DNA from: Candidatus Woesearchaeota archaeon
GTDB lineage: Archaea > Nanobdellota > Nanobdellia > Woesearchaeales > JAHWIC01
Direction: 5' to 3'
NCBI GenBank assembly: GCA_019322485.1
Contig: JAHWIK010000010.1
Coordinates: 1 to 17,575 of the forward strand
DNA: 17,575 nt
Shown here: one piece after another, positions 1 to 7,122 of the stretch
Position numbering within the stretch: position 1 is the stretch's first letter
Layout: every line of letters begins with the position of its first letter
Position numbers and translations under genes: made by a program
Notes under the pieces: generated by a model
What the model was told of the DNA's origin: nothing
Database searches by the model: none
What the model saw: only the letters and a program-made list of their open reading frames with translations

Positions 1-311
1 ATAAATTGGTCAAGTATTACCAAATCTCCTCTTCCAATCTCTGTTCTTAAAGAACCGACAGCAGTGGTTGCTAGGATGTGTGTGCACCCTGCTTCTTTTA
101 ATGCTTTGACATTAGCCCTAAAATTAATCTCAGTTGGCGGAGTTGTGTGTTCTCTGCCATGTCTTGCCATTAAAACAACATCAACATTATTTATTTTGCC
201 TGATTTAACAAGAACATCTCCGTACTCTGTCTTCACTTTCTCATCTTTTGCGTCCTTCAGAATATCTGGATTATCTAAACCAGAACCACCTATTATTCCT
301 ATTTTTACCAT
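1..311 (-). CDS. mtnP: MTA phosphorylase / purine nucleoside phosphorylase family 2, N-terminal part (cut by window edge)
   Basis: Members of this family phosphorolyse 5'-methylthioadenosine (or another purine nucleoside) to free adenine and a sugar 1-phosphate. Only the first 103 codons lie in the window; the family is usually about 260-280 residues, so the C-terminal substrate-selecting part is missing. Visible family signatures are the phosphate-binding GIIGGSG loop (residues 5-11), MARHGREHTTPP (49-60), the NFRANVKALKEAG segment (63-75) and TTAVGSL (82-88). The ATG at 311 follows the stop codon of the upstream apt gene by one nucleotide, so the two are almost certainly one transcript. The partnership makes sense: adenine released here is the substrate of the apt product. 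Family is confident; MTA versus inosine/guanosine preference cannot be decided from this fragment. Confidence 0.88.
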   Translation of the reverse strand, partial: MVKIGIIGGSGLDNPDILKDAKDEKVKTEYGDVLVKSGKINNVDVVLMARHGREHTTPPTEINFRANVKALKEAGCTHILATTAVGSLRTEIGRGDLVILDQF

Positions 312-312
312 C

Positions 313-837
313 TTACTCGCCCTCAAACTCTACCATCGTAAATGTTTTGTAGCCCTTTAACTTTTCTTTGCCTTTTAGCTCAGGCAAATCAATGATAAAA
401 GCGCATTCAACTATCTCTCCGCCAAGCTTTTCAACCAATGCAATAGCTGCAGAAACTGTGCCGCCAGTTGCAATCAAGTCATCAATAACCAAAACCTTGT
501 CTCCTTTTTTAATAGCATCCTCATGCATCTCCATTGTGTCAGGGCCGTATTCTTTCTGATAGGTATGAGCTACTGTCTTATGAGGAAGCTTTCCTTTCTT
601 CCTTATTGGAACAAAAGAACATCCAAGCTTGTAAGCAAGAACACCGCCAAAGATAAAACCTCTCGCTTCAATCCCAACAACAACGTCTATCTTCTCATCC
701 TTATAGCGCTTGCAAAGCTCATCGCATGCATGCTTAAATGCTTCAGGGTCCTGCAGTAAAGTAGTGATATCCCTGAACATAACACCCTCTATTGGCCAAT
801 GTGGAATAGTTCTTATCTTTGATTTTAAGTCTACCAT
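313..837 (-). CDS. apt: adenine phosphoribosyltransferase
   Basis: Converts adenine and PRPP to AMP and pyrophosphate in cytosolic purine salvage. The 174-residue length is normal for the family. Diagnostic features are the N-terminal IRTIPHWPIEGVMFRDIT segment (residues 8-25, matching the family's IPDFPxPGIxFRDIT), VGIEARGFIFGG (54-65), the flexible-loop EYGPDTMEMH (96-105) and the PRPP-binding motif VLVIDDLIATGGT (115-127). The ATG at 837 is preceded by a strong Shine-Dalgarno GGAGGGGTGAT (851 to 841) three bases upstream and a TATA box TTTAAATA on the minus strand (882 to 875). The box centre is about 27 bases before the SD, so the leader is only about 14 nt. It is the first gene of a two-gene operon with the phosphorylase that supplies adenine. 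Confidence 0.96.
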   Translation of the reverse strand: MVDLKSKIRTIPHWPIEGVMFRDITTLLQDPEAFKHACDELCKRYKDEKIDVVVGIEARGFIFGGVLAYKLGCSFVPIRKKGKLPHKTVAHTYQKEYGPDTMEMHEDAIKKGDKVLVIDDLIATGGTVSAAIALVEKLGGEIVECAFIIDLPELKGKEKLKGYKTFTMVEFEGE

Positions 838-1039
838 ATTATCACCCCTCCAACTGATTACCTTATTTTCAGCTTATTTAAATATATTATTATTTTAAGC
901 AAAGATTGCTATAATGGGTAATTAAATGTCATGCTTGATACCTAAAAGATTTGACTTTTATATATATTATAATCGGAAAATTTAAATACAGGTAAATCAA
1001 GGTATTCTAAAAGATATCCAGAGGAATATACTATATAAG
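838..1039. promoter_or_regulatory. Divergent intergenic promoter region (apt / 1040 gene)
   Basis: Carries the apt promoter on the minus strand (TATA box at 882-875, SD at 851-841). Candidate TATA elements for the plus-strand gene are TTTATATATA (957-966) and TTTAAATA (981-988). The second gives a predicted start near 1011 and a leader of about 30 nt with a weakly placed GAGG at 1021-1024. Imperfect inverted arms CTTGATACCT (934-943) and AGGTAaaTCAAG (990-1001) flank both plus-strand TATA elements, and CTAAAAGAT is directly repeated (942-950 and 1007-1015). No gene is seen here. Confidence 0.6.
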
Positions 1040-1684
1040 ATGGATAGGTATGCGAGAGAGCAAGCATCAACTTCTTATTCTCCTAAATATAGCAGTCAAA
1101 CACCTGTTGCTAATGGATTGAATAGGCTTCTAGAACGATATCAGGGATTGCAAAGAGGTAGCAGCATACCTCGATTGAGAGATGGAACTGGCTCATTAGA
1201 TTCTATGCTGGGTAGCATGGCTCTTTTAATTGAAGATTCTGTAGCAACTATTGAGCGCAGGGGAGTGCTGCCAAAGCCAGCATCTGTAGTAGAAATCTAC
1301 AGGTTTATTTGTACTAATGCACACATGGATGGCAGCAGATTAGAGCTTGATGGCTCGAATCCTTTTGAGGTTATGATAGCAAGGGAAAACCCAGAACTTT
1401 TCAGGAATAGCTCAAAAGGAAATGCCAGTTACAACTGGTGTGTTGACCAGGCTATTGCTTATCTTAAAGGAGCAATTGATGGGAAGTATGATCCCCAAGT
1501 TCTTGCTAAAGTCCAAGAAAGACTCAAAAAGGTATGGGAGGGCAAAGCCACACAAAGAGACATGGACTACTTCGGCAGGCTAACAAAACACTCAGCTGTA
1601 AAAATAGGATTTATGAGGGGTCTTAAGGAAGCAAGAAAACCAGCCAGAAAGCGAGGACTTCGCTTAGTTGCTAAAGTCGGATAA
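1040..1684 (+). CDS. Hypothetical protein, 214 aa
   Basis: I do not recognise this protein. It is soluble-looking, with no signal peptide or membrane segment. The N-terminal 55 residues are Ser/Tyr/Gln-rich and probably disordered. A predicted helical middle follows (about 60-105). Residues 105-170 contain FICTNAHMDGSRLELDG, an NPFEVM turn and a helix around NWCVDQAIAYLKGAIDGKYD. The last 30 residues are strongly basic (KEARKPARKRGLRLVAK), which could contact nucleic acid or ribosomes, but that is only charge-based inference. The ATG at 1040 is the only reasonable start, as the next Met is 55 residues in. Its SD (GAGG, 1021-1024) is 15 nt away, farther than ideal. It lies upstream of, and probably separate from, the winged-helix gene, which has its own TATA box. 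Confidence 0.75.
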   Translation: MDRYAREQASTSYSPKYSSQTPVANGLNRLLERYQGLQRGSSIPRLRDGTGSLDSMLGSMALLIEDSVATIERRGVLPKPASVVEIYRFICTNAHMDGSRLELDGSNPFEVMIARENPELFRNSSKGNASYNWCVDQAIAYLKGAIDGKYDPQVLAKVQERLKKVWEGKATQRDMDYFGRLTKHSAVKIGFMRGLKEARKPARKRGLRLVAKVG

Positions 1685-1700
1685 TTCTATTACCAAAAAT

Positions 1701-1708
1701 TATTTAAA
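1701..1708 (+). promoter_or_regulatory. TATA box for the winged-helix gene
   Basis: TATTTAAA lies with its centre about 30 bases before the ATG at 1735. There is no Shine-Dalgarno between them, so the mRNA is predicted to be leaderless or nearly so. Confidence 0.55.
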
Positions 1709-1734
1709 CCCAGAACTGCTTATAAGTTTTAATC

Positions 1735-2196
1735 ATGAAACAAACAATATCAAAAGACACGCCTTTATCTGAGATTACCCTGCGTAGGTATGAAAAGCCA
1801 AGCCATACAGGCAGAGAGCTTGTTAGAAAATTATGTTTAAGCTCTGGCTTGCTGCAGCCTGGTGATTCCCGCGATATAATTGTTGATGTTCTTCATGTTC
1901 TGTTAAAGGAAAAACGCAAAGGCCAGGAGCTAAGCAGCTCTGATGTAGAAAAACTTGTTGTTGAAGAAAGGAAAGGCAATAATCTTCCAATGCTTGGCAT
2001 TGCTTCCTCTAACATAAGAAGGCAGTTGAAAAGATTACGAGATTTGCTTATAATTGAGAAAATAGGCAGCAATTACAGAGTAAATGAAAACGGCCTGCTT
2101 GAGGATATCTTTAATGAAAAGATAGAGGGATTTCTTTTAGCTTCAATTGTTTCAAGAGCTAAAGAGTATTTCAAGAAGATTGATGAAGAGTTCTAA
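1735..2196 (+). CDS. Winged-helix-like DNA-binding protein, 153 aa (putative regulator)
   Basis: Small cytosolic protein with a likely winged helix-turn-helix in the middle. A helix (SSDVEKLVVEE, residues 62-72) and a recognition-helix-like segment ASSNIRRQLKRLRDLLIIEKIG (about 85-106) are followed by a short wing-like strand pair (NYRVNEN). This order (helix, Arg/Lys-rich helix, LIxKxGxxYRxxE) is typical of archaeal transcriptional regulators. The N-terminal 35 residues include RRYEKPSHTGRELVRKLCLSSGLLQPGDSRD, which I cannot assign. The C-terminal helix (EGFLLASIVSRAKEYFKKIDEEF) could be a dimerisation helix. The start at 1735 is supported by TATA spacing. The regulated target is unknown; the adjacent repeat-protein gene has its own promoter and is a natural candidate, by position only. 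Confidence 0.68.
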   Translation: MKQTISKDTPLSEITLRRYEKPSHTGRELVRKLCLSSGLLQPGDSRDIIVDVLHVLLKEKRKGQELSSSDVEKLVVEERKGNNLPMLGIASSNIRRQLKRLRDLLIIEKIGSNYRVNENGLLEDIFNEKIEGFLLASIVSRAKEYFKKIDEEF

Positions 2197-2233
2197 ATTT
2201 GTGACTACTTAAAAGTAAGGAAATAAGCAAAGA

Positions 2234-2241
2234 TTTATATA
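2234..2241 (+). promoter_or_regulatory. TATA box for the 673-aa repeat protein gene
   Basis: TTTATATA predicts transcription from about 2264, giving a leader of about 15 nt. GAAGTGA at 2267-2273 is one mismatch from a GAGGTGA ribosome binding site and sits 6 nt before the ATG at 2280, which fixes that start. Confidence 0.6.
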
Positions 2242-2279
2242 CCCTACTCTATTCTAGCGTCAATAAGAAGTGAAATATA

Positions 2280-4301
2280 ATGGCTAGAAGAAGTAAAGGT
2301 GCTGCACTAATGAACAAGCTTCTTGTTACAGGAAATGCTATTTCTCATGCGCCTCCTGATGTGACTCACAGAGTTGGCCCGTATATTGGAGGAAATCCTG
2401 CTTTCTTAGATGAGCCAGTCTCAGCAATACTTGACTATGTAACTGTATATGGCAGACCTGGCCAGACAGCTAGGTGGCTCTGTAGGTACCAAGTTAGTGA
2501 CGAAATGGAAGAACCCCCTAAAGTCCTAGAAGGTTTTTCTAATGATAATAAAACAGCTGCGTTTGGCGGTCTTCATAAATTTGTCTACGGAGACCATTTT
2601 GAGGAGATTAACCATGTTCCTCATTTAAGGGTTGTAGATGATGTAGCAGTTGAAGGTCTAGAGGAAACAGTTGAAAAAGAGGCTCTATTTGATATTGATG
2701 GCAACAAATTTAATGACAGGTATTATGACTCCATAAAGCGTTATGATAACAAGGGCCTAGTTGATGATGATACTTTAATAGTAAAAGAAGGAGATAAATA
2801 TGGAATTGTTCTTGGCGATGGTTCTCTTTTTGGCGGAGAACTTGGAATGCAGGAAGGAGAAATAGAGCTAAAGGAATTCTTAGGAAAGGTCTATCTTCAT
2901 GTTAAGAAAGACGGAAAAGAGTTATACATTACTCGTGATGGAAAAGAAGCTTATGGTGGACGAAATGCTAAGATAGAAGAGTTTAAGATTGGAAATATTG
3001 CGTTTGCCTTAGCAACCAATGATGATGGAAAGATATGCCCTTTTTCTGAGGAAAATGAGGAGCTTTATGGCGGCTGGTGCAAGAAATTAGAAGAGTATAA
3101 TGTTGCTGATATTCCCCTTGGATTAGTAACTTATGATGATGACAGCGTAGAAATTAAAGAAATAAACCGTGAAAGCAGATATGGTGGAAGACACCTTAGC
3201 CTAGGCAAGCAGATACCTAATGAACAATTAGGACCATTGCTTGAATGTTATGATAAAGAAGGGCTTATTATTAGGGACTTTGATGGCAACAATCACTATG
3301 GTCAATACCATAAAGATAAGTCTAAGAAAGGAGCGACCCTAGTGAGGTCAGGAATAGATCCTGAGGTGTTGTTAAGGTTCCTTGAAGAAGAGGTAGAAGA
3401 AAAGCTCATAAAATACTGGAGAGCAGATAACACACTTGCTTATGGGGGAGCTCATGAAGAAGAGCTGTTTGCTGGCGAGAAAGGAAAAGATGAAAAAAGT
3501 GTTATGAAGCCTGGCCAGGAAAGAATCCAAGATGTTTCAGATTTGGCTGTTGAAGGAAGAACCCAGGAAGAATTTGTTTTGACCTCCAGTGAAGCAGATT
3601 TTATAGGAGCTAAACAGTTCAGGAATGGTAGAAGAGAAGAGGGTGGCGAAGTAGTAGCACCTGGAAAAGTATGTTATACAACCTTAACTGGTGGCTCTCT
3701 CTTTGGAGAATCCCATACAAGGCAAACAGATTATTTTCGATTTAAAGGAGAGGTTTTCCTGGGATTTGAGGATGAAGGAAAAGGATTCATTTATACAGAC
3801 CTTACTGGCACACCAGTGTTCACAAGGGAAATAACAAATGAGCAAGGAGTTGAAAGGACAGCTTACCACCCTAAAGCAATAGGCGTTAAGATAATCACAC
3901 TAAATGAGAAAGGCGAGGTCCCTGATAATGCTGAATTTGAGAATGTAAGAGGGTCAGATAGCGTCATAATGCCTGCAATTGGTGGAAGACAAACCCATGC
4001 AGCATTTCTGGAAACCAATGAGCCTATTGGTAAGCTTAGTGAAAGAATAGGAAGAGCATTTCGTCATCGAGGCGGCTTAACATACTACAGTTTAAGCGGA
4101 CAAAGGTTCTGGTCTATAAAAGATGTACAAAAAAACTACAAACCCAGCAAAGACCCTATGATCAGCCTGTTAGAAGCTAGGGAGATACATAGGAGAGAAG
4201 TAAGAGCAGCAGAAGAAGCAGCAAGAAGAGATGCTAAAGCACAACAGCCACCCGAAGAAGAACCAGGACCTTCAGAACCAGACCAAGGGGCTGAAGCATA
4301 G
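2280..4301 (+). CDS. Large repeat protein with ~39-residue [YF]GG beta repeats, 673 aa
   Basis: No enzymatic family is recognised. The body is a tandem repeat with [YF]GG or YGQ punctuation near residues 95, 184, 225, 263, 301, 340 and 388, so spacing is 38-41 in the best-preserved core. More divergent units lie before 184 and around 440-515. A typical unit reads (EEF/EEY)-x-h-G-h-h-hLhh-xxDG-K-x-h-xxx-DGxxhYGG, alternating predicted strands and DG turns. This resembles WG/KWG-type repeats or beta-propeller blades. There is no signal peptide or membrane helix. Residues about 620-673 form a charged helix (REIHRREVRAAEEAARRDAKAQ) and then a Pro/Glu-rich disordered tail. Such folds usually act as binding scaffolds, but the partner is unknown. 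It has its own TATA box and near-consensus SD. Confidence 0.75.
   Translation: MARRSKGAALMNKLLVTGNAISHAPPDVTHRVGPYIGGNPAFLDEPVSAILDYVTVYGRPGQTARWLCRYQVSDEMEEPPKVLEGFSNDNKTAAFGGLHKFVYGDHFEEINHVPHLRVVDDVAVEGLEETVEKEALFDIDGNKFNDRYYDSIKRYDNKGLVDDDTLIVKEGDKYGIVLGDGSLFGGELGMQEGEIELKEFLGKVYLHVKKDGKELYITRDGKEAYGGRNAKIEEFKIGNIAFALATNDDGKICPFSEENEELYGGWCKKLEEYNVADIPLGLVTYDDDSVEIKEINRESRYGGRHLSLGKQIPNEQLGPLLECYDKEGLIIRDFDGNNHYGQYHKDKSKKGATLVRSGIDPEVLLRFLEEEVEEKLIKYWRADNTLAYGGAHEEELFAGEKGKDEKSVMKPGQERIQDVSDLAVEGRTQEEFVLTSSEADFIGAKQFRNGRREEGGEVVAPGKVCYTTLTGGSLFGESHTRQTDYFRFKGEVFLGFEDEGKGFIYTDLTGTPVFTREITNEQGVERTAYHPKAIGVKIITLNEKGEVPDNAEFENVRGSDSVIMPAIGGRQTHAAFLETNEPIGKLSERIGRAFRHRGGLTYYSLSGQRFWSIKDVQKNYKPSKDPMISLLEAREIHRREVRAAEEAARRDAKAQQPPEEEPGPSEPDQGAEA
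2709..3449 (+). repeat. Best-preserved YGG repeat array within the 673-aa protein
   Basis: Protein-level tandem repeats covering residues 144-390. Successive [YF]GG/YGQ motifs at residues 184, 225, 263, 301, 340 and 388 are 41, 38, 38, 39 and 48 apart. A Glu-rich EEF/EEY turn follows each motif by about 6 residues in the better copies (KIEEFKIG, KLEEYNVAD). The DNA copies are clearly diverged, so this is an old repeat under protein-level selection and not a recent tandem duplication. Confidence 0.7.
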
Positions 4302-4354
4302 GTTCTGATTGATAATCAACCCAGATAATCATTCTCCATTTCAAAATAGTAAAC

Positions 4355-4364
4355 TTTTTATATG
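4355..4364 (+). promoter_or_regulatory. TATA box that decides the isomerase start
   Basis: TTTTTATATG has its centre about 15 bases before the first ATG (4374) and about 27 bases before the second in-frame ATG (4386). Archaeal TATA geometry, and the other leaderless genes in this window, favour transcription and translation both starting at 4386. Confidence 0.55.
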
Positions 4365-4385
4365 AATTAGATAATGGATAGTTCT

Positions 4386-5357
4386 ATGCCAGTCGATAAA
4401 TCAAATTACCTTGGTGTTCTGGAGGACTTTCCAGCGCAATGCCGTAATGCAATGGCTCTGCCAAAAGGTATTACTGTTTCCGGCGAAATAGGAACAGTTG
4501 TTGTTACAGGCATGGGCGGCTCTGCTATTGGCGGAGATTTTCTTAAGTCATATATGCATGATACAAATGTTCCTGTTTTTGTGAACAGAAACTACCACAT
4601 GCCTAACTTTGTTGATGAGTATACCCTGGTGTTTGCTGTTTCCTATTCGGGCAATACTGAAGAGACACTATCTGCTTTTAATGAGGCTAAGGAAAAAGGG
4701 GCGAAGACACTTGCAATAACATCTGGAGGCAAATTAGCTGGACTTTGCGAGAAGGTTGTGAAGGTGCCTGAAGGATTCCAGCCAAGGGCTGCTTTAGGTT
4801 ATTTATTATTCCCAATGATTGGTGTTCTCCACAATGCAGGAATCGCTAATGTAAAGAATACAGAGCTCAATGAAACACTTAGCCTGGTAAAAGATACTGA
4901 GAAGTTCAAGGAAAAGGCTCAGGAGCTTGTAAAGAAAATTAAAGACAGAGTTCCTGTCATATATTCTTCTGAATTGCTTGGCCCTGTTGCTTACAGGTGG
5001 AAAACACAGTTTAATGAGAACGCCAAGTGTCCTGCTTTCCATCATTTGTTTCCTGAGATGAACCACAATGAATTAGTAGGGTTTCCAGGAATGGACAGGC
5101 AGAGGTTTGTTGTTGTCATGATTCGCGATGAGCATGATAATGAAAGGATTAAGAAAAGAATGGACATCTGCAAGGACTTAATGGAAGAACGGGTTGATGT
5201 TGTTGAGGTTCATACTGAGGGTGAATCATTGCTTTCAAGGATGATTTCCACTGCTTATCTTGGTGACTTTACTTCTTACTATCAGGCTCTAAAGAACAGG
5301 GTTGACCCTGCGCCTGTTGATGTTATTACAAGGTTGAAGAATAAGCTGGTTGAGTGA
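4386..5357 (+). CDS. Bifunctional phosphoglucose/phosphomannose isomerase (archaeal PGI/PMI family)
   Basis: Interconverts glucose 6-phosphate or mannose 6-phosphate with fructose 6-phosphate, linking glycolysis/gluconeogenesis and mannose-sugar synthesis. The protein has two SIS (sugar isomerase) domains. Counting from 4386, the first carries GMGGSAIGG (42-50) and the sugar-phosphate-binding SYSGNTEE (86-93), then AITSGGKL. The second has the family signature FNENAK...FPEMNHNEL, with Glu211 and His227, 16 apart. This matches the spacing of the catalytic Glu/His pair described for the Pyrobaculum enzyme. The 323 residues are normal for the archaeal form. An in-frame ATG at 4374 would add MDSS, but the TATA box is too close for it. 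The gene runs convergently into the transglutaminase-like gene with a 12-nt gap. Confidence 0.93.
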   Translation: MPVDKSNYLGVLEDFPAQCRNAMALPKGITVSGEIGTVVVTGMGGSAIGGDFLKSYMHDTNVPVFVNRNYHMPNFVDEYTLVFAVSYSGNTEETLSAFNEAKEKGAKTLAITSGGKLAGLCEKVVKVPEGFQPRAALGYLLFPMIGVLHNAGIANVKNTELNETLSLVKDTEKFKEKAQELVKKIKDRVPVIYSSELLGPVAYRWKTQFNENAKCPAFHHLFPEMNHNELVGFPGMDRQRFVVVMIRDEHDNERIKKRMDICKDLMEERVDVVEVHTEGESLLSRMISTAYLGDFTSYYQALKNRVDPAPVDVITRLKNKLVE

Positions 5358-5369
5358 TCTATCCAGAAA

Positions 5370-7013
5370 CTAATCACACAACTTACCGCAAGAATATTTC
5401 TCAGTCACATCAACTTCGTGTTCTGTTTCCCAGTCTGCTTTAGCCCAATAAACACATACAGCATCTTCTACATAAACACACGGCTCATTTACAACCCCTC
5501 TTGTTGCATCATAATTTATCCAGCCGCCTGCTTCAGGGATATATGCTTCGCTGAATGCATGCTTAACCTCCTTACGCCCCCAATACCCCATCAATCCAGC
5601 CTTCTTGGTTGCAATCGAAACTCTCCTAGTGGGGATATTATAAGAATTGCCAAATGAAGTAGTCATAGTTGCATAATCAGAACATACCCAATTATCATTT
5701 TCAATAGCTTCGTAGTCTGAAGGCCACCATCCACGACTTGAACCATGAACAAATCCTTTAATAATCCAAATAGAATCTTTCAATACAGTTATTTTATCAT
5801 CACTCTTCATTGGAAATGAGTATTTTCGGATTCCTTTAGGGTGAATCTCAATCCATCCTTCTGGAGCTGTGTTTAGGAATCCAGTGTACCATGACCTGAC
5901 CCAGCCATAGATTCTCTTTTGATTTACATATCTTTCATAGCCTTTTGGAACTCTAAATGGCTCATACTTATGATGCATATTGATTGTTGCATCCCCGCTA
6001 ACAGCCTTTATAACATCCCTATATTCATCTTTTTTTAGTTTTACTCTAACTGGAATTTCAGTTTCTATCTGTATTGAGCCGTCCCTTTTTGTCTGGCCCA
6101 TTCTTTTATTGCCGATATATACATCAGCTTGAAATACAGGAATGTCCAGGAAATCGTCATAAGCTTTGATTGTGATTGTTTTTTTAGTTTCAGCTGGTTC
6201 TTGTATGTCTGGCGTGTCTTCAATTGTTTCTGGCATATCTTCTGTTTCTTCTATCTGCTTTGCTGGTTTTTTCAAATCAGAAGGATACTTTTCCAGGTAT
6301 ATCGCCAGGATGCTTTTTTCATCATCTTCCTCTCTACCCCATGCTGCCTTGTTTCCTGCATGGAATTTTAGATGGAATAGTTTTCCTCCATTGGTCCAAA
6401 AGTAATGGAAATCATTCTGGCTTGGCTTTAAATGATTTGAGTGGTATTTTCTAGTTGCTTCATCAGTATATTCATAGTAAACATTGCCGTTAAGCTCAAA
6501 ATAGTCTCCATCTCCCTTCACTTCAACTAATTGTTCGACAATATCCAAATCAGCTTCCATAATATTGATTGTAGTTCCATAACTGATATATGTCCTTTTG
6601 TAATAACCTAGGATTTGTTCATCAAATTTTGCTTTTCTTAGAAATCTATGATATTGAATTCCCCCTACAGGGTCAAAATCCTGTTCAATAATCTGTGAAG
6701 AGCCTAATTCTTTCATGCTGCTTGGGTACTGGTCGAGTAAATCATCAACATCATCAAGTTCGTCTCCTTCAAGCATAATCACCTTATTCTTATGGCTCCA
6801 GGAAATCTGTTTAACCTCTTTGTAGATAGTATCTATAAGTTCGATAACAACATTGCCAGATACCTCTGTAATCTCTCCAGGCTGTGACATAACAAAGATA
6901 TTTGCAAGATACTCGTTGTCAAAGGTCTTTATCTCTGCATTTGCAACTGGTAATACTAATAGCAGAGCAAATAGTAAGAACTTTATTTTAGCGCATGAAA
7001 TGTATTTAATCAT
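5370..7013 (-). CDS. Secreted transglutaminase-like protein with PEGA-like domain, 547 aa
   Basis: Probable exported or surface protein. Residues 1-26 form a signal peptide (hydrophobic core FLLFALLLVLPVANA before Glu27). A beta-rich N-terminal region follows, then a Glu/Pro-rich linker (about 253-277) and a small PEGA/Ig-like beta domain (about 278-349). The C-terminal transglutaminase-like domain carries a full Cys-His-Asp triad: Cys444 in WVCSDYA, His485 in KHAFSEAY and Asp502 in WINYDAT. The family includes peptidases and amide-forming enzymes; the substrate is unknown. Four further Cys in the last 36 residues could form disulfides. The frame stays open to 7076, but the minus-strand TATA box TTTTAAATA (7044-7036) lies 27 bases before the ATG at 7013, and the signal peptide fits that start. 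Confidence 0.85.
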   Translation of the reverse strand: MIKYISCAKIKFLLFALLLVLPVANAEIKTFDNEYLANIFVMSQPGEITEVSGNVVIELIDTIYKEVKQISWSHKNKVIMLEGDELDDVDDLLDQYPSSMKELGSSQIIEQDFDPVGGIQYHRFLRKAKFDEQILGYYKRTYISYGTTINIMEADLDIVEQLVEVKGDGDYFELNGNVYYEYTDEATRKYHSNHLKPSQNDFHYFWTNGGKLFHLKFHAGNKAAWGREEDDEKSILAIYLEKYPSDLKKPAKQIEETEDMPETIEDTPDIQEPAETKKTITIKAYDDFLDIPVFQADVYIGNKRMGQTKRDGSIQIETEIPVRVKLKKDEYRDVIKAVSGDATINMHHKYEPFRVPKGYERYVNQKRIYGWVRSWYTGFLNTAPEGWIEIHPKGIRKYSFPMKSDDKITVLKDSIWIIKGFVHGSSRGWWPSDYEAIENDNWVCSDYATMTTSFGNSYNIPTRRVSIATKKAGLMGYWGRKEVKHAFSEAYIPEAGGWINYDATRGVVNEPCVYVEDAVCVYWAKADWETEHEVDVTEKYSCGKLCD

Positions 7014-7122
7014 ATCAGCCATTAATAGAATATTATATTTAAAAGTAACTGATGATAAGCACAAACAAGTTCTCATCCAAATCTTTTTAAACTCTAAAAC
7101 CTACTCCAAAGTAGATATTTAA
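7014..7122. promoter_or_regulatory. Divergent promoter region, transglutaminase-like gene / Rad50-like gene
   Basis: The minus-strand TATA box TTTTAAATA (7044-7036) points to a leaderless start at 7013. The plus-strand TATA box TTTTTAAA (7084-7091) points to transcription from about 7114, just before the Rad50-like ATG at 7123. Neither gene shows a Shine-Dalgarno here. Confidence 0.6.

Noticed and set aside
2209..2220. TACTTAAAAGTA inverted repeat after the winged-helix gene
   Set aside because: Only 5-bp arms in AT-rich sequence, not placed at a promoter element; likely chance.
7014..7076. Longer start for the transglutaminase-like protein at 7076
   Set aside because: The added residues precede the signal peptide, the region contains the gene's own TATA box, and TATA spacing points to 7013.
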